A stretch of DNA of 10,955 nt from an uncultured Clostridia bacterium (GCA_904420265.1 CAJFUU010000313.1:1-10955), one strand, 5' to 3'; shown: positions 1 to 7,122, numbered from the stretch's first letter. Numbers and translations: made by a program. The notes: generated by a model not told the origin, from the letters alone.

Positions 1-1120
1 GAGACACAGTAACCCCTGCGCGCGCTCGCAAATCACACCAGCGGCATACCGCCCATGGAGCCTTTGGAATGGTCCATCGCCATGAACAGCGTCCGCCGCG
101 ACGGCGAGTGGCTACGCGCCATGCGGCAAAGTGCGCCCAATGCCATGAATACGATTGATCAGGTGATCGACTATATCGCTTCCTACCCCTATCCCACTGT
201 GGGCACGCCCGGCGAAAATATGAACTATTGCAACGAGGGCTACGCCATCTTATCCTATGTGGTGGATCAGGTTGCGGGTATGCCGCTGGAACAGTTTTGT
301 ATGGAATGCATCTTTTGTCCTCTGGGTATGACCCTCACCGTCATGGATGACGATTGCGCCGCCGCTCAGGCCATGTCCGGCGGCAACATCACCTCCCTGT
401 TTGAACGAGACGATGACGGCGCGCTGCTTTGCGACGACAATTGGAGTATCCTGCCTCCATTCCGAGGTTGCGCCATGGTCAAGTCTATGGCGCGGGATAT
501 AGCGGTTTACTATCGCTGTTTGTCCAATGGCGGTATGCACGAGGGGCGGCAGGTTCTGCCCCGCGCGGCGGTAGACGCTTTGAACGGGCCGTCCATTCCG
601 GCTACGGAAATCGCCTGTTACGGCCTCGGCCTGTATAAGCGTGTAAAATGCGGACATGTCATTTGCGAACACTCCGGCGGACTGCATGGCGTTTCCACCA
701 AAGGCGGGCTGCTGCTCGAAGAAGGATGGGGTCGCGGCTTTGTGCAACCAGGGCGACGCTGATATGGACGAAATCCTGTGGACGCTGTACAACGCGGTAA
801 TGGGCCTACCCCTTGAGGCTTCGCATTGCTGGTTTGTTCCCGTTGGCCGGGCATTTTCCGATCCGCAAATGCTTACCGGCCGCTTTACCGGCCATGAAGG
901 TGTTCCCGAAACAGTGACACTGACCTTGGAAAACGGCGCGCTTAAAGCAATGACCGGCAAGTATTCTGCCAGTCTGGTTTACTGTGGGGGCACGCGTTTT
1001 CTCGCCATGGACGCCGCCGCACCGGAATGTCAGCGCGCCCGTCTGGAATTCTTCATTCGCAACGGCCATGCGTGGGTCGTCCGCAACGGAAGCCGCATTT
1101 TTATGCAGGAAGACGGATAA
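1..1120 (+). pseudogene. Serine hydrolase, beta-lactamase-related family, 5' truncated by the window and frameshifted twice
   Basis: This is a penicillin-binding-protein/class C beta-lactamase-like hydrolase. Such proteins act on peptides, esters or beta-lactams; the substrate here is unknown. Visible family marks are NHTSGIP at about 31-51, the tyrosine motif YCNEGY at about 226-243, and HSGG at about 670-681, in the place of the usual KTG. The catalytic SxxK would lie upstream of the window. The C-terminal part (about 860-1117) looks like the small beta-barrel domain often attached to these hydrolases. The reading frame breaks twice. Near 14-24, VTP is followed by RALANHTSG only if one base of the GCGCGC run is removed. 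Near 728-733, LLLEEGW continues as VAALCNQGDADMDEI only after a change of frame at a GGGG run. Read straight, the frame stops at 760-762. The family is clear; whether the breaks are genuine or sequencing errors is not. Confidence 0.8.
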
Positions 1121-1130
1121 AGCAAAACGC

Positions 1131-1159
1131 AGGGACACTTCCGCAAAGGGCGTGTCCCT
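1131..1159. terminator. Hairpin between convergent genes
   Basis: AGGGACAC (1131-1138) pairs perfectly with GTGTCCCT (1152-1159), leaving a 13-base loop. It starts 10 bases after the stop codon of the serine hydrolase. The T-tract on the + side is poor (TAATTGTT). On the minus side the stem is followed by GCGTTTTGCTTT, so it could work in either direction, more likely as a modest or bidirectional terminator. Confidence 0.5.
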
Positions 1160-1312
1160 TAATTGTTCCAGGGTAGTTTTTGCCATCTAAGGCGCACACC
1201 TTCAAGGGGATTTCGCGCGCTTGAACGAAAAGCAAGGCGTCCGATAACATTCTATCCCGCCGCTTTTCCGGAAAATTTCCGTTCACGAATGTCAGTTTTT
1301 GACCTTTACCGC

Positions 1313-1348
1313 AAAAATACCGGCCCCGCCTGGAAAGGGCAGGGCCGG
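1313..1348 (-). terminator. Rho-independent terminator of the ABC transporter operon
   Basis: Read on the minus strand, CCGGCCCTGCC and GGCGGGGCCGG form an 11-bp stem with a single T-G wobble. The loop is 7 bases (CTTTCCA), and the 3' side is followed by TATTTTTG. It lies 17 bases beyond the last stop codon of the permease gene (1366-1368), the expected place for the end of that transcript. The permease is broken, but its terminator is still well formed. Confidence 0.85.
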
Positions 1349-1365
1349 AGAGAGGCCGCTGAAGA

Positions 1366-2362
1366 TCAGTGGATTTGCATCCACTCCGCTTTCAGCTTGC
1401 CGGCGCGGCGCTTGTCGTTGAAGAACTGCATAACGCACGCCTGGTTGGAAGAGATTCCGATTACGATGATCAGGAAAATACCCGTAGCCACCTTTTACAG
1501 CGTGGCGCTCAGGCCGATGGCAATCAGGCCGGCGTTGAACATTTTCATGGAAAGGGTTCCCAGCAGGACGCCAACAATGAGATTGCAATAGCGGGAAAGG
1601 AACATGCCCATATACACGCTCATCAATGCGTCAAAGGATACAGACATTGAATCCATGCCGCTGGTCGCGGAGGCGCCGCCCTTGGTGGAAATCGAAATTA
1701 CCGCCGCCATTCCCAGCATGACGCCCTCGAACAGGAAGCTTTTGAAGCGCGGCGTATTGCGAATGCTCACGCCAATGTTGGCCGCCACTTGCCGGTTGTT
1801 GCCGATCGTGCGCACATGGTAACCAATCGAAGTGTAGTTAAACACCGCATAGATGATGATACCATAAATCGCCAACACAAAAGCAGTAGGGCGAGCGGGC
1901 AAGAATCGTCAAGTCGCCGCGTACTTTTACGCCTTCAGAGTTGAACAGAAGCGTTGTAAGCGTTTCATACACCATCAACATGCCCAGCGTTGCCACAATG
2001 GACGGAACGTGCATATAATGATACACCAGAAAGATCAAAAGCGACAGGACGATGGCAGCCAACGTGGTAAGCACGATCATGCCGACCAATCCCGTATTGG
2101 CGTACTGCATGGCTCTGCCACCCAGGATTCCCGCGAGAACGACCACGGAGTCGGCGCTCAGATCCCACAGCTTCATCTACATGTTCATGCACATTCCCCA
2201 GGCAACCAGGGCCGACAGGACCGATTGTCTGGCAATGGTCAGCATGCCTCGCGCGCTGCCGAAGGCGCCGCCGGAGATTGCCGTGAACATTATATACACT
2301 GCCACCGGCAGAATCAGCGCTTTGAAAAAAACAAGTATCTTGTTTGTAGTATGGCTCCTCAT
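1366..2362 (-). pseudogene. Sugar ABC transporter permease (RbsC type), two in-frame stops and one frameshift
   Basis: This is an inner-membrane permease of the ribose/xylose-type family (BPD_transp_2), which would form the channel of a sugar importer. The start is ATG 2362. The first hydrophobic segment is VFFKALILPVAVYIMFTAI, and WDLSADSVVVLAGILGG matches the conserved DLSVGS region of RbsC-like proteins. Later parts include YHVRTIGNNRQVAANIGVSI and several further membrane segments. Three lesions are visible. A TAG at 2179-2177 sits between CMNM and MKLWDLS. One extra base at about 1891-1900 separates GDLTILA from RPTAFVLAIYG. A TAA at 1497-1495 sits between IGLSATL and KVATGIFLIIVIGI, where a CAA (Gln) codon is the obvious ancestor. 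The true end is TGA 1368-1366. Removing one base gives 332 codons including the stop, the normal family length. The coding region is therefore almost full length but cannot make an intact protein. TAG and TAA act as ordinary stops elsewhere in the window, so recoding is unlikely. Confidence 0.88.
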
Positions 2363-2392
2363 CGTATCACCACTTCCAAATGTCTCAATTGC

Positions 2393-3474
2393 TTATCCGA
2401 CCAGGTCGGCGTGGCGGGCGACAACTTCGTCCAGGCTGTACTCGCTGTAGAACTGCGCGAAGTCCTCAAAGGTGGCGTCGGGATTATACATACGCAGATA
2501 GGACTTGAGTTCTTCGAAGGTATAGGAGAACACATCGCCTTCGATGTAGGTATCATAAAGGTCAAAGTCTTCGGAGCCTTCGATGAAAAGGTTCTTGCCC
2601 TGCAGGGTGAAGGGGCCGTTGGTCATCGGCGAACCGGTCACAGCGTTGTAAACGGGGATGAGCAACATGCCGGGGTCGATGAACTGGCCGCCGCCAATAA
2701 CGGTCAGCGCGCCGCGCTCCATATCTTCGCGGGAGTTCTCGTCAACGTCCACGGTGGCAAACTTGATCTCACCGATCAGGCCTTCGATCTCAATGGTCTG
2801 GATAACGGCGTCGTAAGCGCCATCGGAACTGCCCATGAGGATAACGCCGTCCAGGTTGCTGCAAAGGGCGATCATATTCGAAAGGGCCGGGCCGAATTCG
2901 CCGGTATCGTCGTTGCGGTACTCGCGACGATGTTGTAATCGTCATACTGGGCCACAGTGTCCACCACGCCGTTCCAGCGCAGGTCCGCGGCGGCGCTGCC
3001 CAGGGCGATCGCCAGAATGGCGATGTTGCGGCAGCCCTGCTCGTACATGGCCTGAGCCATATAGCAGCCGGACTCATAGTCGTCGCATGCGGAGTAACCA
3101 AGCCAGTGGGAATAGTCTTCCAGAATTTCCTTCAGTTCCGGAGAAGAAATCTCCAACGAATACTGCGCCAGATACACGCCGGCAGCCTCGCACAGATCCA
3201 TCATCGCGGCGTAGCAGTCGTAATCAAGAATAACATCCACACCCGCGGAAATGAGGTTTTCCGTAGCGGCAATGTGCTCTTCGCTGCTATACGCAGTCGC
3301 GTAGGTGATTTCAAGGTTCATGTTCTCAGCCAGATAGTCGAGGAAGCGGACATATTGCGTGCTCAGAAGATCTGAGTAGCCCCAGCAGACGAAGCCAACG
3401 TTTACCGTTTCGGGCTGTTCCTCGGCGGAAGCGGCGCTCAGGGGCGCCAGTAGCATGACTGCAAGCAGCAACAG
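2393..3474 (-). pseudogene. Sugar-binding protein of an ABC transporter (periplasmic-binding-protein family), frameshifted, start lost
   Basis: This would be the extracellular sugar-binding subunit (Peripla_BP_4/RbsB-like) of the importer whose permease lies 30 bases downstream. The hydrophobic stretch LLLLAVMLLAPLSAASA is a Sec signal peptide with likely cleavage after ASA. No lipobox cysteine is seen. The mature part begins EEQPETVNVGFVCWGYSD and has the two-lobed pattern, including GVDVILDYD and DGVILMGSSDGAYDAV. The frame breaks at about 2921-2926: NIVA must be followed by EYRNDDTGEFGPALSNM, which needs one extra G. Without it the protein ends at a TGA at 2874-2872. The original ATG and the first lysine codons are missing, because the signal peptide runs straight into the truncated repressor gene. 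The only in-frame starts are TTG 3471 or ATG 3456, neither with a clear ribosome binding site. No ATPase gene lies between this gene and the permease. Confidence 0.85.
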
Positions 3475-3722
3475 ATCTTGCGGCCAATTGCGCTTGTCTC
3501 TCCGACCCCGCCGGTAAGGATGAGGCCATCGCTGAGCATTTCTTCTGTGAGAATTGAAACGGTGGCGCGGCTCAGAGACGTTTTACGCGCCACTTGCGCC
3601 CGCGAAATTCCTTTGTTCTCACTGATTAAGCGGAAAATTCTGCAAAGGTTGTCCTCCTTCGGATTTTGTTCCTTACCTTGCTGTTTGCAGAATGCTTCCC
3701 GTTCGATCCCGCGACCACCCAT
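3475..3722 (-). pseudogene. ROK-family repressor, N-terminal DNA-binding part only
   Basis: The start ATG 3722 has GAGGGG 8 bases upstream. The protein begins with a basic leader and then a winged helix-turn-helix: IFRLISENKGISRAQVARKT, SLSRATVSILTEEMLSDGLI, and the wing ending in SAIGRK. The order 'ISRAxVAxxTxLSxATVSxLxxEMxxxGLI ... GRK' is typical of ROK (NagC/XylR-type) transcriptional repressors, which bind a sugar in a C-terminal domain of about 300 residues. That whole domain is absent. After GRK (3477) the sequence enters the signal peptide of the sugar-binding protein, but in a different frame, and stops at 3440-3438. The gene probably regulated the adjacent transporter. The remnant could still bind DNA but could not sense sugar. 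A stand-alone small HTH protein is less likely, because the GRK motif is normally internal. Confidence 0.75.
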
Positions 3723-3758
3723 GTATTCAGCCCCTCTTTGCCCATAAGTTGCACATTT

Positions 3759-3786
3759 CTTATATCAACGCGCGGCCATGAAGCAA
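3759..3786 (-). promoter_or_regulatory. Candidate sigma-A promoter of the repressor/transporter operon
   Basis: On the minus strand TTGCTT (3786-3781) is separated by 16 bases from TATAAG (3764-3759), close to the TTGACA/TATAAT consensus. Transcription would start near 3752, about 30 bases before the repressor ATG at 3722. The -35 element lies inside the inverted repeat at 3772-3802, an arrangement expected for repression. Confidence 0.5.
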
Positions 3787-3802
3787 CTTGCTCCATAGCC
3801 GC
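3772..3802. promoter_or_regulatory. 31-bp imperfect palindrome, possible operator
   Basis: The arms GCGGC and GCCGC enclose a core AGCAA-C-TTGCT that is a perfect dyad around the base at 3787. The repeat holds over nearly its whole length with two mismatched pairs. It lacks a following T-tract on either strand, so it is not an evident terminator. Its overlap with the -35 element of the repressor gene suggests an operator, possibly for the ROK protein itself. That link is inference. Confidence 0.45.
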
Positions 3803-3821
3803 ACGCAAACCAGGCGTTCAC

Positions 3822-4601
3822 TTAAATGATTGTTACGCCGCCATCGCAAAATACAATTGAACCATCTATATAACTTGCCGCAGAAGACGACAGAAACACC
3901 GCCAATCCCTTTAATTCATCGGGGTCTCCCCATCGCTTCAACAAAATCCCCGAGGCAATTTTTTCTTCAAGCCCCGGAATCGCATCACAAGCCTGCCGGT
4001 TTGGATCCGTCATAAAATATCCAGGAGCGATGGCATTGACGGTTATGCCATAGCGGGCCCACTCCACAGCCAGGGCGCGCGTGAGCGCCACCACCCCATG
4101 CTTGGATACATCGTAAGAGCCGGCTTTAACGATAGTATTCAATATATAGCCGCAGATGGACGCAATATTCACAATTTTTCCGCCATGTCCTCCCGCGATC
4201 ATGCGCTTTCCGACAGCCTGCGCTACAATAAAAGGCCCAGTGACATTGATTTCAATAACGCGGCGCCATTTGGCAAGGTCCGCCTCCTCGGGGCTTTGAG
4301 GCACTCGATCCGTACCCGCATTATTAATCAGAATGTCTATCTTGCCGAACACATCCATGCAATGCCCTACAGCTTTTTCAACCTGTGTTTCATCGGTAAT
4401 GTCGGCAGCAGCCCATTCGCATCGAACGCCGTATGTTTTGGAAATTTCCGCAGCGGCTTTTTCCAATGAAGAAGCATTGGTGGCAATCAAAAACAAATCC
4501 GCTCCGGACTCTGCCAGCCCTTCGGCCATAGAGCGGCCCAGGCCGCGGTTTCCGCCGGTGACAACCGCCACCTTTCCTGTCAGGTCAAAGCATTTTAACA
4601 T
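3822..4601 (-). CDS. Short-chain dehydrogenase/reductase (SDR), classical type, intact
   Basis: This is a predicted NAD(P)-dependent oxidoreductase of 259 residues, the usual size for classical SDRs. The cofactor motif TGGNRGLG is at residues 15-22, the NNAG motif at 93-96, and the catalytic residues are Asn119, Ser148, Tyr163 and Lys167 (YDVSK). A conserved PG at 193-194 follows. The C-terminus, SYIDGSIVFCDGG, resembles gluconate 5-dehydrogenase and KduD-like enzymes, which act on sugar acids. The substrate cannot be fixed from sequence. ATG 4601 has GGAGG about 10 bases upstream and lies 17 bases after the stop of the Gfo/Idh remnant, so the two were co-transcribed. All catalytic residues are present, yet its presumed upstream promoter appears to have been deleted, so expression is doubtful. 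Confidence 0.93.
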   Translation of the reverse strand: MLKCFDLTGKVAVVTGGNRGLGRSMAEGLAESGADLFLIATNASSLEKAAAEISKTYGVRCEWAAADITDETQVEKAVGHCMDVFGKIDILINNAGTDRVPQSPEEADLAKWRRVIEINVTGPFIVAQAVGKRMIAGGHGGKIVNIASICGYILNTIVKAGSYDVSKHGVVALTRALAVEWARYGITVNAIAPGYFMTDPNRQACDAIPGLEEKIASGILLKRWGDPDELKGLAVFLSSSAASYIDGSIVFCDGGVTII

Positions 4602-4618
4602 ACTCTTTCCGCCTCCGC

Positions 4619-5125
4619 TTATTGCTCAATGAGGTCTGTCTTTACCGGCTTGCCCGTCTGCGCAGATTCCATAATCGCCAGGATTGCGAGCGTTACGTTT
4701 GCAGCCTCGCGAAGGGTTACGTAGAACTCCTCGCCAGAAATCATTTTGTCCACAAAGCTGCGGATGCTCTCATATGCAAAACCCGTATGGCGATTGAACA
4801 CCTTGTTTTTCACCAGCACGTCAGGGTTGTAAAAAGTCTTCTCCGTCGTCAGCTGCAAAAGCGTATGACTGGATGCGTCAATATCGAATTTCCCCTTTTC
4901 CAGGACAATGTCGAACTTAAAGTCGTTGACGTTGGAGTTTCCATTGGGGGTAATCCAGCTGTTTTCCATCTGGGCGATGGTTCCGTTGCGATAGCGCAAC
5001 AATGTTTGATACCCGTCCACTGTATCAATGCCACGGCTGCGCAGCATTCCTTCCGTTTTATATGCAAACACTTCTTCCGGAAGAGAGCCGACAATCCAGG
5101 AAAGCGTATCCAGCGAATGGCTTGC
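4619..5125 (-). pseudogene. Gfo/Idh/MocA-family oxidoreductase, C-terminal part only
   Basis: This is the remnant of an NAD(P)-dependent sugar or polyol dehydrogenase such as inositol 2-dehydrogenase-like proteins. The reading frame begins with SHSLDTLSWIVGSLPEEV, which corresponds to the start of the C-terminal substrate-binding domain (the family's G-x-H-x-x-D region). It continues with DTVDGYQTLLRYRNGTIAQM and runs to TAA 4621-4619. The whole N-terminal Rossmann domain, about 170 residues with the GxGxxG motif, is missing. Just upstream, the frame meets a TAG at 5128-5126, and the DNA is now that of a sugar isomerase on the opposite strand. Translation could start only at an internal codon such as GTG 5071, giving 150 residues with no cofactor domain, so the product would be inactive. 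The SDR gene follows after 17 bases. Confidence 0.85.
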
Positions 5126-5900
5126 CTATGTAGAAATCGGCGGCCATTGGGGCGGCGATTATGAACATTACGACGCCGCTGAACTCAACCGCCTTTTTGC
5201 GGCGTATGGCGTTCGTTGTTCCGGCGTTTGCGGCCTGTTTTATAATGGAAATACGCTTTCCAGTCCCGATCGTTTCATTCGCAACCGTGCCAAGGAATAC
5301 ATTGCCCATGAATTGGACCTTTGCCAGGCAATAGGGGCAACTTATTTGCTCGTTGTCCCCGGCACTACGGGACAGTATACCGCCTTTGATACCTGCGACT
5401 TTGAGCGATCCGCAAAAGCGCTGGGCGATATGGCGGAAATGTTTGAAAAAAAGGGCGTAAAGTGCGCCCTGGAAACAGTCAACGCGATGGAAACGCAGAT
5501 GGTCAATACCATTGATGAAACCATCGCTTATATCCAGGAAATTGGACGCCCAGGCTTTGGGCACATCAACGGCGATGTATACCATATGCAATTGGAAGAG
5601 CGGCATATTGGAGAAGCCATCCTCAAAGCAGGGGATCTCCTGGTCAATCTGCACATGGCCGACAGCAACCGCAAGCCAATTGGACAGGGTTCCCTGGATT
5701 TGGACACTGTAATTCGTGCCTTGTACCTTATTGGTTATAACGAAGGGGAACGCTTTGTAACTGCGGAACCCATAGGGCTGGGCAGACGCATGAGCCATCT
5801 TTTAAGCGCAAAACACGACCCCAAATGGCTGGATGAGCGTGTTCGGGATTCCACGCTCTATTTCCGGGAGCGGGAAGAAGCGGTTCTGGCAGAGGCCTGA
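5121..5900 (+). pseudogene. TIM-barrel sugar isomerase/epimerase (AP endonuclease 2 family), N-terminus missing
   Basis: The recognisable protein begins at LAYVEIGGHWGGDYEHYD and runs 259 residues to TGA 5898-5900. It belongs to the xylose-isomerase-like TIM-barrel family that includes hydroxypyruvate isomerase, tagatose 3-epimerase and inosose enzymes. The metal-binding set is visible: Glu in CALETVN, Asp in INGDVYHMQ, His in LHMADSN and Glu in VTAEPIG. About 20-30 N-terminal residues, covering the first beta strand and the start codon, are missing. The open frame extends back to ATG 5028, but those 31 codons are antisense to the Gfo/Idh remnant and the ATG has no ribosome binding site. The gene is intact from the junction onward. 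The missing first strand and missing promoter make a working product unlikely. A new start giving a chimeric 290-residue protein cannot be excluded. The second SDR follows 35 bases downstream. Confidence 0.82.
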
Positions 5901-5935
5901 CAGACTTACCAAAATACCGGCGGAGGGATAGAACG

Positions 5936-6703
5936 ATGACGCTTCAGGGAAAAATCGCCGCAGTTACCGGCGGAGGCGGCGGCATAGGGCGTTCCGCCTG
6001 CGAGTTATTCGCGCAAAACGGCGCGCTTGTCTACATTCTGGAAATCAACAAGGCGGCAGCGGAGGAAGCCAGCTCGCAAATTGCCGCCGCCGGCGGTACT
6101 GCGATAGCAATTCCCACCGACGTTTCCAGCGAAGAAAGCGTTCGCGCGGCGTTTGCCCAAATACAGCGCCAGAGCGGCGGCATAGATATTCTATACAATA
6201 ACGCCTCTGTATTCTGGGGAACAAAAGACTGCGCGCTTGCCGGCATGGATATGGCGGTGTTTGAGCGCATTTTGCGCATCAACCTGTTCGGCACGGCTTA
6301 TTGCACAAAATATGCCATCCCTCTTTTGAAGGCGCGCGGCGGCGGCAGCATTATTATGACCTCTTCGAGTTGCGGGCTGATTGGCGTTCCCAACTGCGAT
6401 GCATACTCCGCATCCAAGGGCGGAATCATTTCCATGACGCGTTCGCTCGCTGTGGAATACGGTCCGGATGGTATCCGCACAAATTGCATTGCTCCGGCGG
6501 CGATTCATACGCCTATGATCTACGAAAGCGATCTTAACAAACCGGAGTTTGATGAAAACTGGTTTTTGACGCAGAAAACGCCTCTTCGCCGCTGGGGAAC
6601 GGCGCAGGATATTGCCAACGTCGCCTTGTTTCTGGCCAGCGACGCCTCGAGTTATATCAACGGCGCGGTGATTGTGGCAGATGCCGGAATTACGATCACC
6701 TGA
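5936..6703 (+). CDS. Short-chain dehydrogenase/reductase (SDR), second copy, intact
   Basis: This is a predicted NAD(P)-dependent oxidoreductase of 255 residues. The cofactor motif TGGGGGIG is at residues 11-18, with NNAS (a variant of NNAG) at 88-91. The catalytic residues are Asn116, Ser144, Tyr157 and Lys161 (YSASK), with the standard 13-residue gap between Ser and Tyr. The tail SSYINGAVIVADAGITIT resembles the ending of the SDR at 3822-4601, but the two differ clearly in the rest, so they are family members rather than a recent duplication. ATG 5936 has GGAGGG (5922-5927) 8 bases upstream. It follows the truncated isomerase closely and is followed by the terminator at 6801. The substrate is unknown; oxidation of a sugar or polyol fits the neighbours. 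The coding sequence is undamaged, but no promoter is visible upstream. Confidence 0.93.
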   Translation: MTLQGKIAAVTGGGGGIGRSACELFAQNGALVYILEINKAAAEEASSQIAAAGGTAIAIPTDVSSEESVRAAFAQIQRQSGGIDILYNNASVFWGTKDCALAGMDMAVFERILRINLFGTAYCTKYAIPLLKARGGGSIIMTSSSCGLIGVPNCDAYSASKGGIISMTRSLAVEYGPDGIRTNCIAPAAIHTPMIYESDLNKPEFDENWFLTQKTPLRRWGTAQDIANVALFLASDASSYINGAVIVADAGITIT

Positions 6704-6800
6704 AATTTTGTTCCTCGCCCAAGCGTTTCAGATACAAAAAATCTGTCAACGGCCGCGGCAGAGAACCGCTTCCTTCCAAATTTGAAAGCAACCCCTAATC

Positions 6801-6844
6801 CGGGCCGCCTGTCCTGTTGCGGATGGCGGCCCGCTTGATTTTTT
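6801..6844 (+). terminator. Rho-independent terminator after the catabolic genes
   Basis: CGGGCCGCC (6801-6809) and GGCGGCCCG (6825-6833) form a perfect 9-bp stem, with a further TCC/GGA pairing in the loop. CTTGATTTTTT follows. It separates the island from the housekeeping operon on the same strand. Confidence 0.88.
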
Positions 6845-7006
6845 GTTCCCCATGCCGCGCGTCCTTTATGCGGTTGAGGCGTCCGGCCGCGAACAAATCT
6901 CCTCCCAGCAAAGACACGCTCCCCTTTCCCCCGCCCCCAACGGCAAAAACAACGCAAAGTTAGCACGATGGCGAAGATTAAGTCTTGTTTTTCTTCCCGA
7001 AATTGG
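6845..7006. other. Intergenic spacer without a recognisable gene
   Basis: This belongs to the 419-base gap between the second SDR and rimP (6704-7122). Outside the terminator, promoter and leader hairpin listed separately I see nothing convincing. The open frames here lack ribosome binding sites and family features. The stretch 6900-6950 is rich in C on the + strand. Confidence 0.6.
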
Positions 7007-7035
7007 TTGTAATGTGGCCGGAAGCGTGGTATAAT
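7007..7035 (+). promoter_or_regulatory. Sigma-A promoter of the rimP-nusA-infB operon
   Basis: TTGTAA (7007-7012) and a perfect TATAAT (7030-7035) are spaced by 17 bases. Transcription would start near 7042, leaving a leader of about 80 bases before rimP. It lies downstream of the island's terminator, so the operon has its own start. Confidence 0.8.
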
Positions 7036-7065
7036 GCAATATGGTATAAGTATTCTGAGGATAGT

Positions 7066-7084
7066 CCCGGATGCCTTGTCCGGG
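7066..7084 (+). promoter_or_regulatory. Hairpin in the rimP leader
   Basis: CCCGGA (7066-7071) pairs perfectly with TCCGGG (7079-7084) around a 7-base loop and is followed by GCATTTT. The alternative pair ATGCC/GGCAT overlaps it. The short T-run could make it a weak attenuator. NusA autoregulation of such operons is known in some bacteria, but the link here is only a suggestion. Confidence 0.4.
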
Positions 7085-7110
7085 GCATTTTCCGTGACGC
7101 ACTCGGGTTT

Positions 7111-7117
7111 GGAGGGG
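7111..7117 (+). promoter_or_regulatory. Ribosome binding site that favours a TTG start for rimP
   Basis: GGAGGGG stands 5 bases before an in-frame TTG at 7123 (7 bases counted from the GGAGG core). The first in-frame ATG, at 7141, has no purine-rich site at a suitable distance (the bases before it are GGCAGGCAGACG). The TTG start adds six residues. Confidence 0.6.
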
Positions 7118-7122
7118 TTTTG

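Noticed and set aside
1366..2362. Stop-codon recoding or programmed readthrough in the permease
   Set aside because: TAG and TAA terminate rimP, ylxR and the first SDR normally, there is also a frameshift, and neighbouring genes are damaged in the same way. Pseudogenisation is simpler.
2009..2938. A 309-codon + strand open frame over the transporter genes
   Set aside because: It lies antisense to both the permease and the binding protein, which are recognisable on the minus strand. It has no family features.
5028..5900. A functional 290-residue isomerase starting at ATG 5028
   Set aside because: The first 31 codons are antisense to a clear Gfo/Idh domain, and the ATG lacks a ribosome binding site. 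I treat it as a truncated gene.
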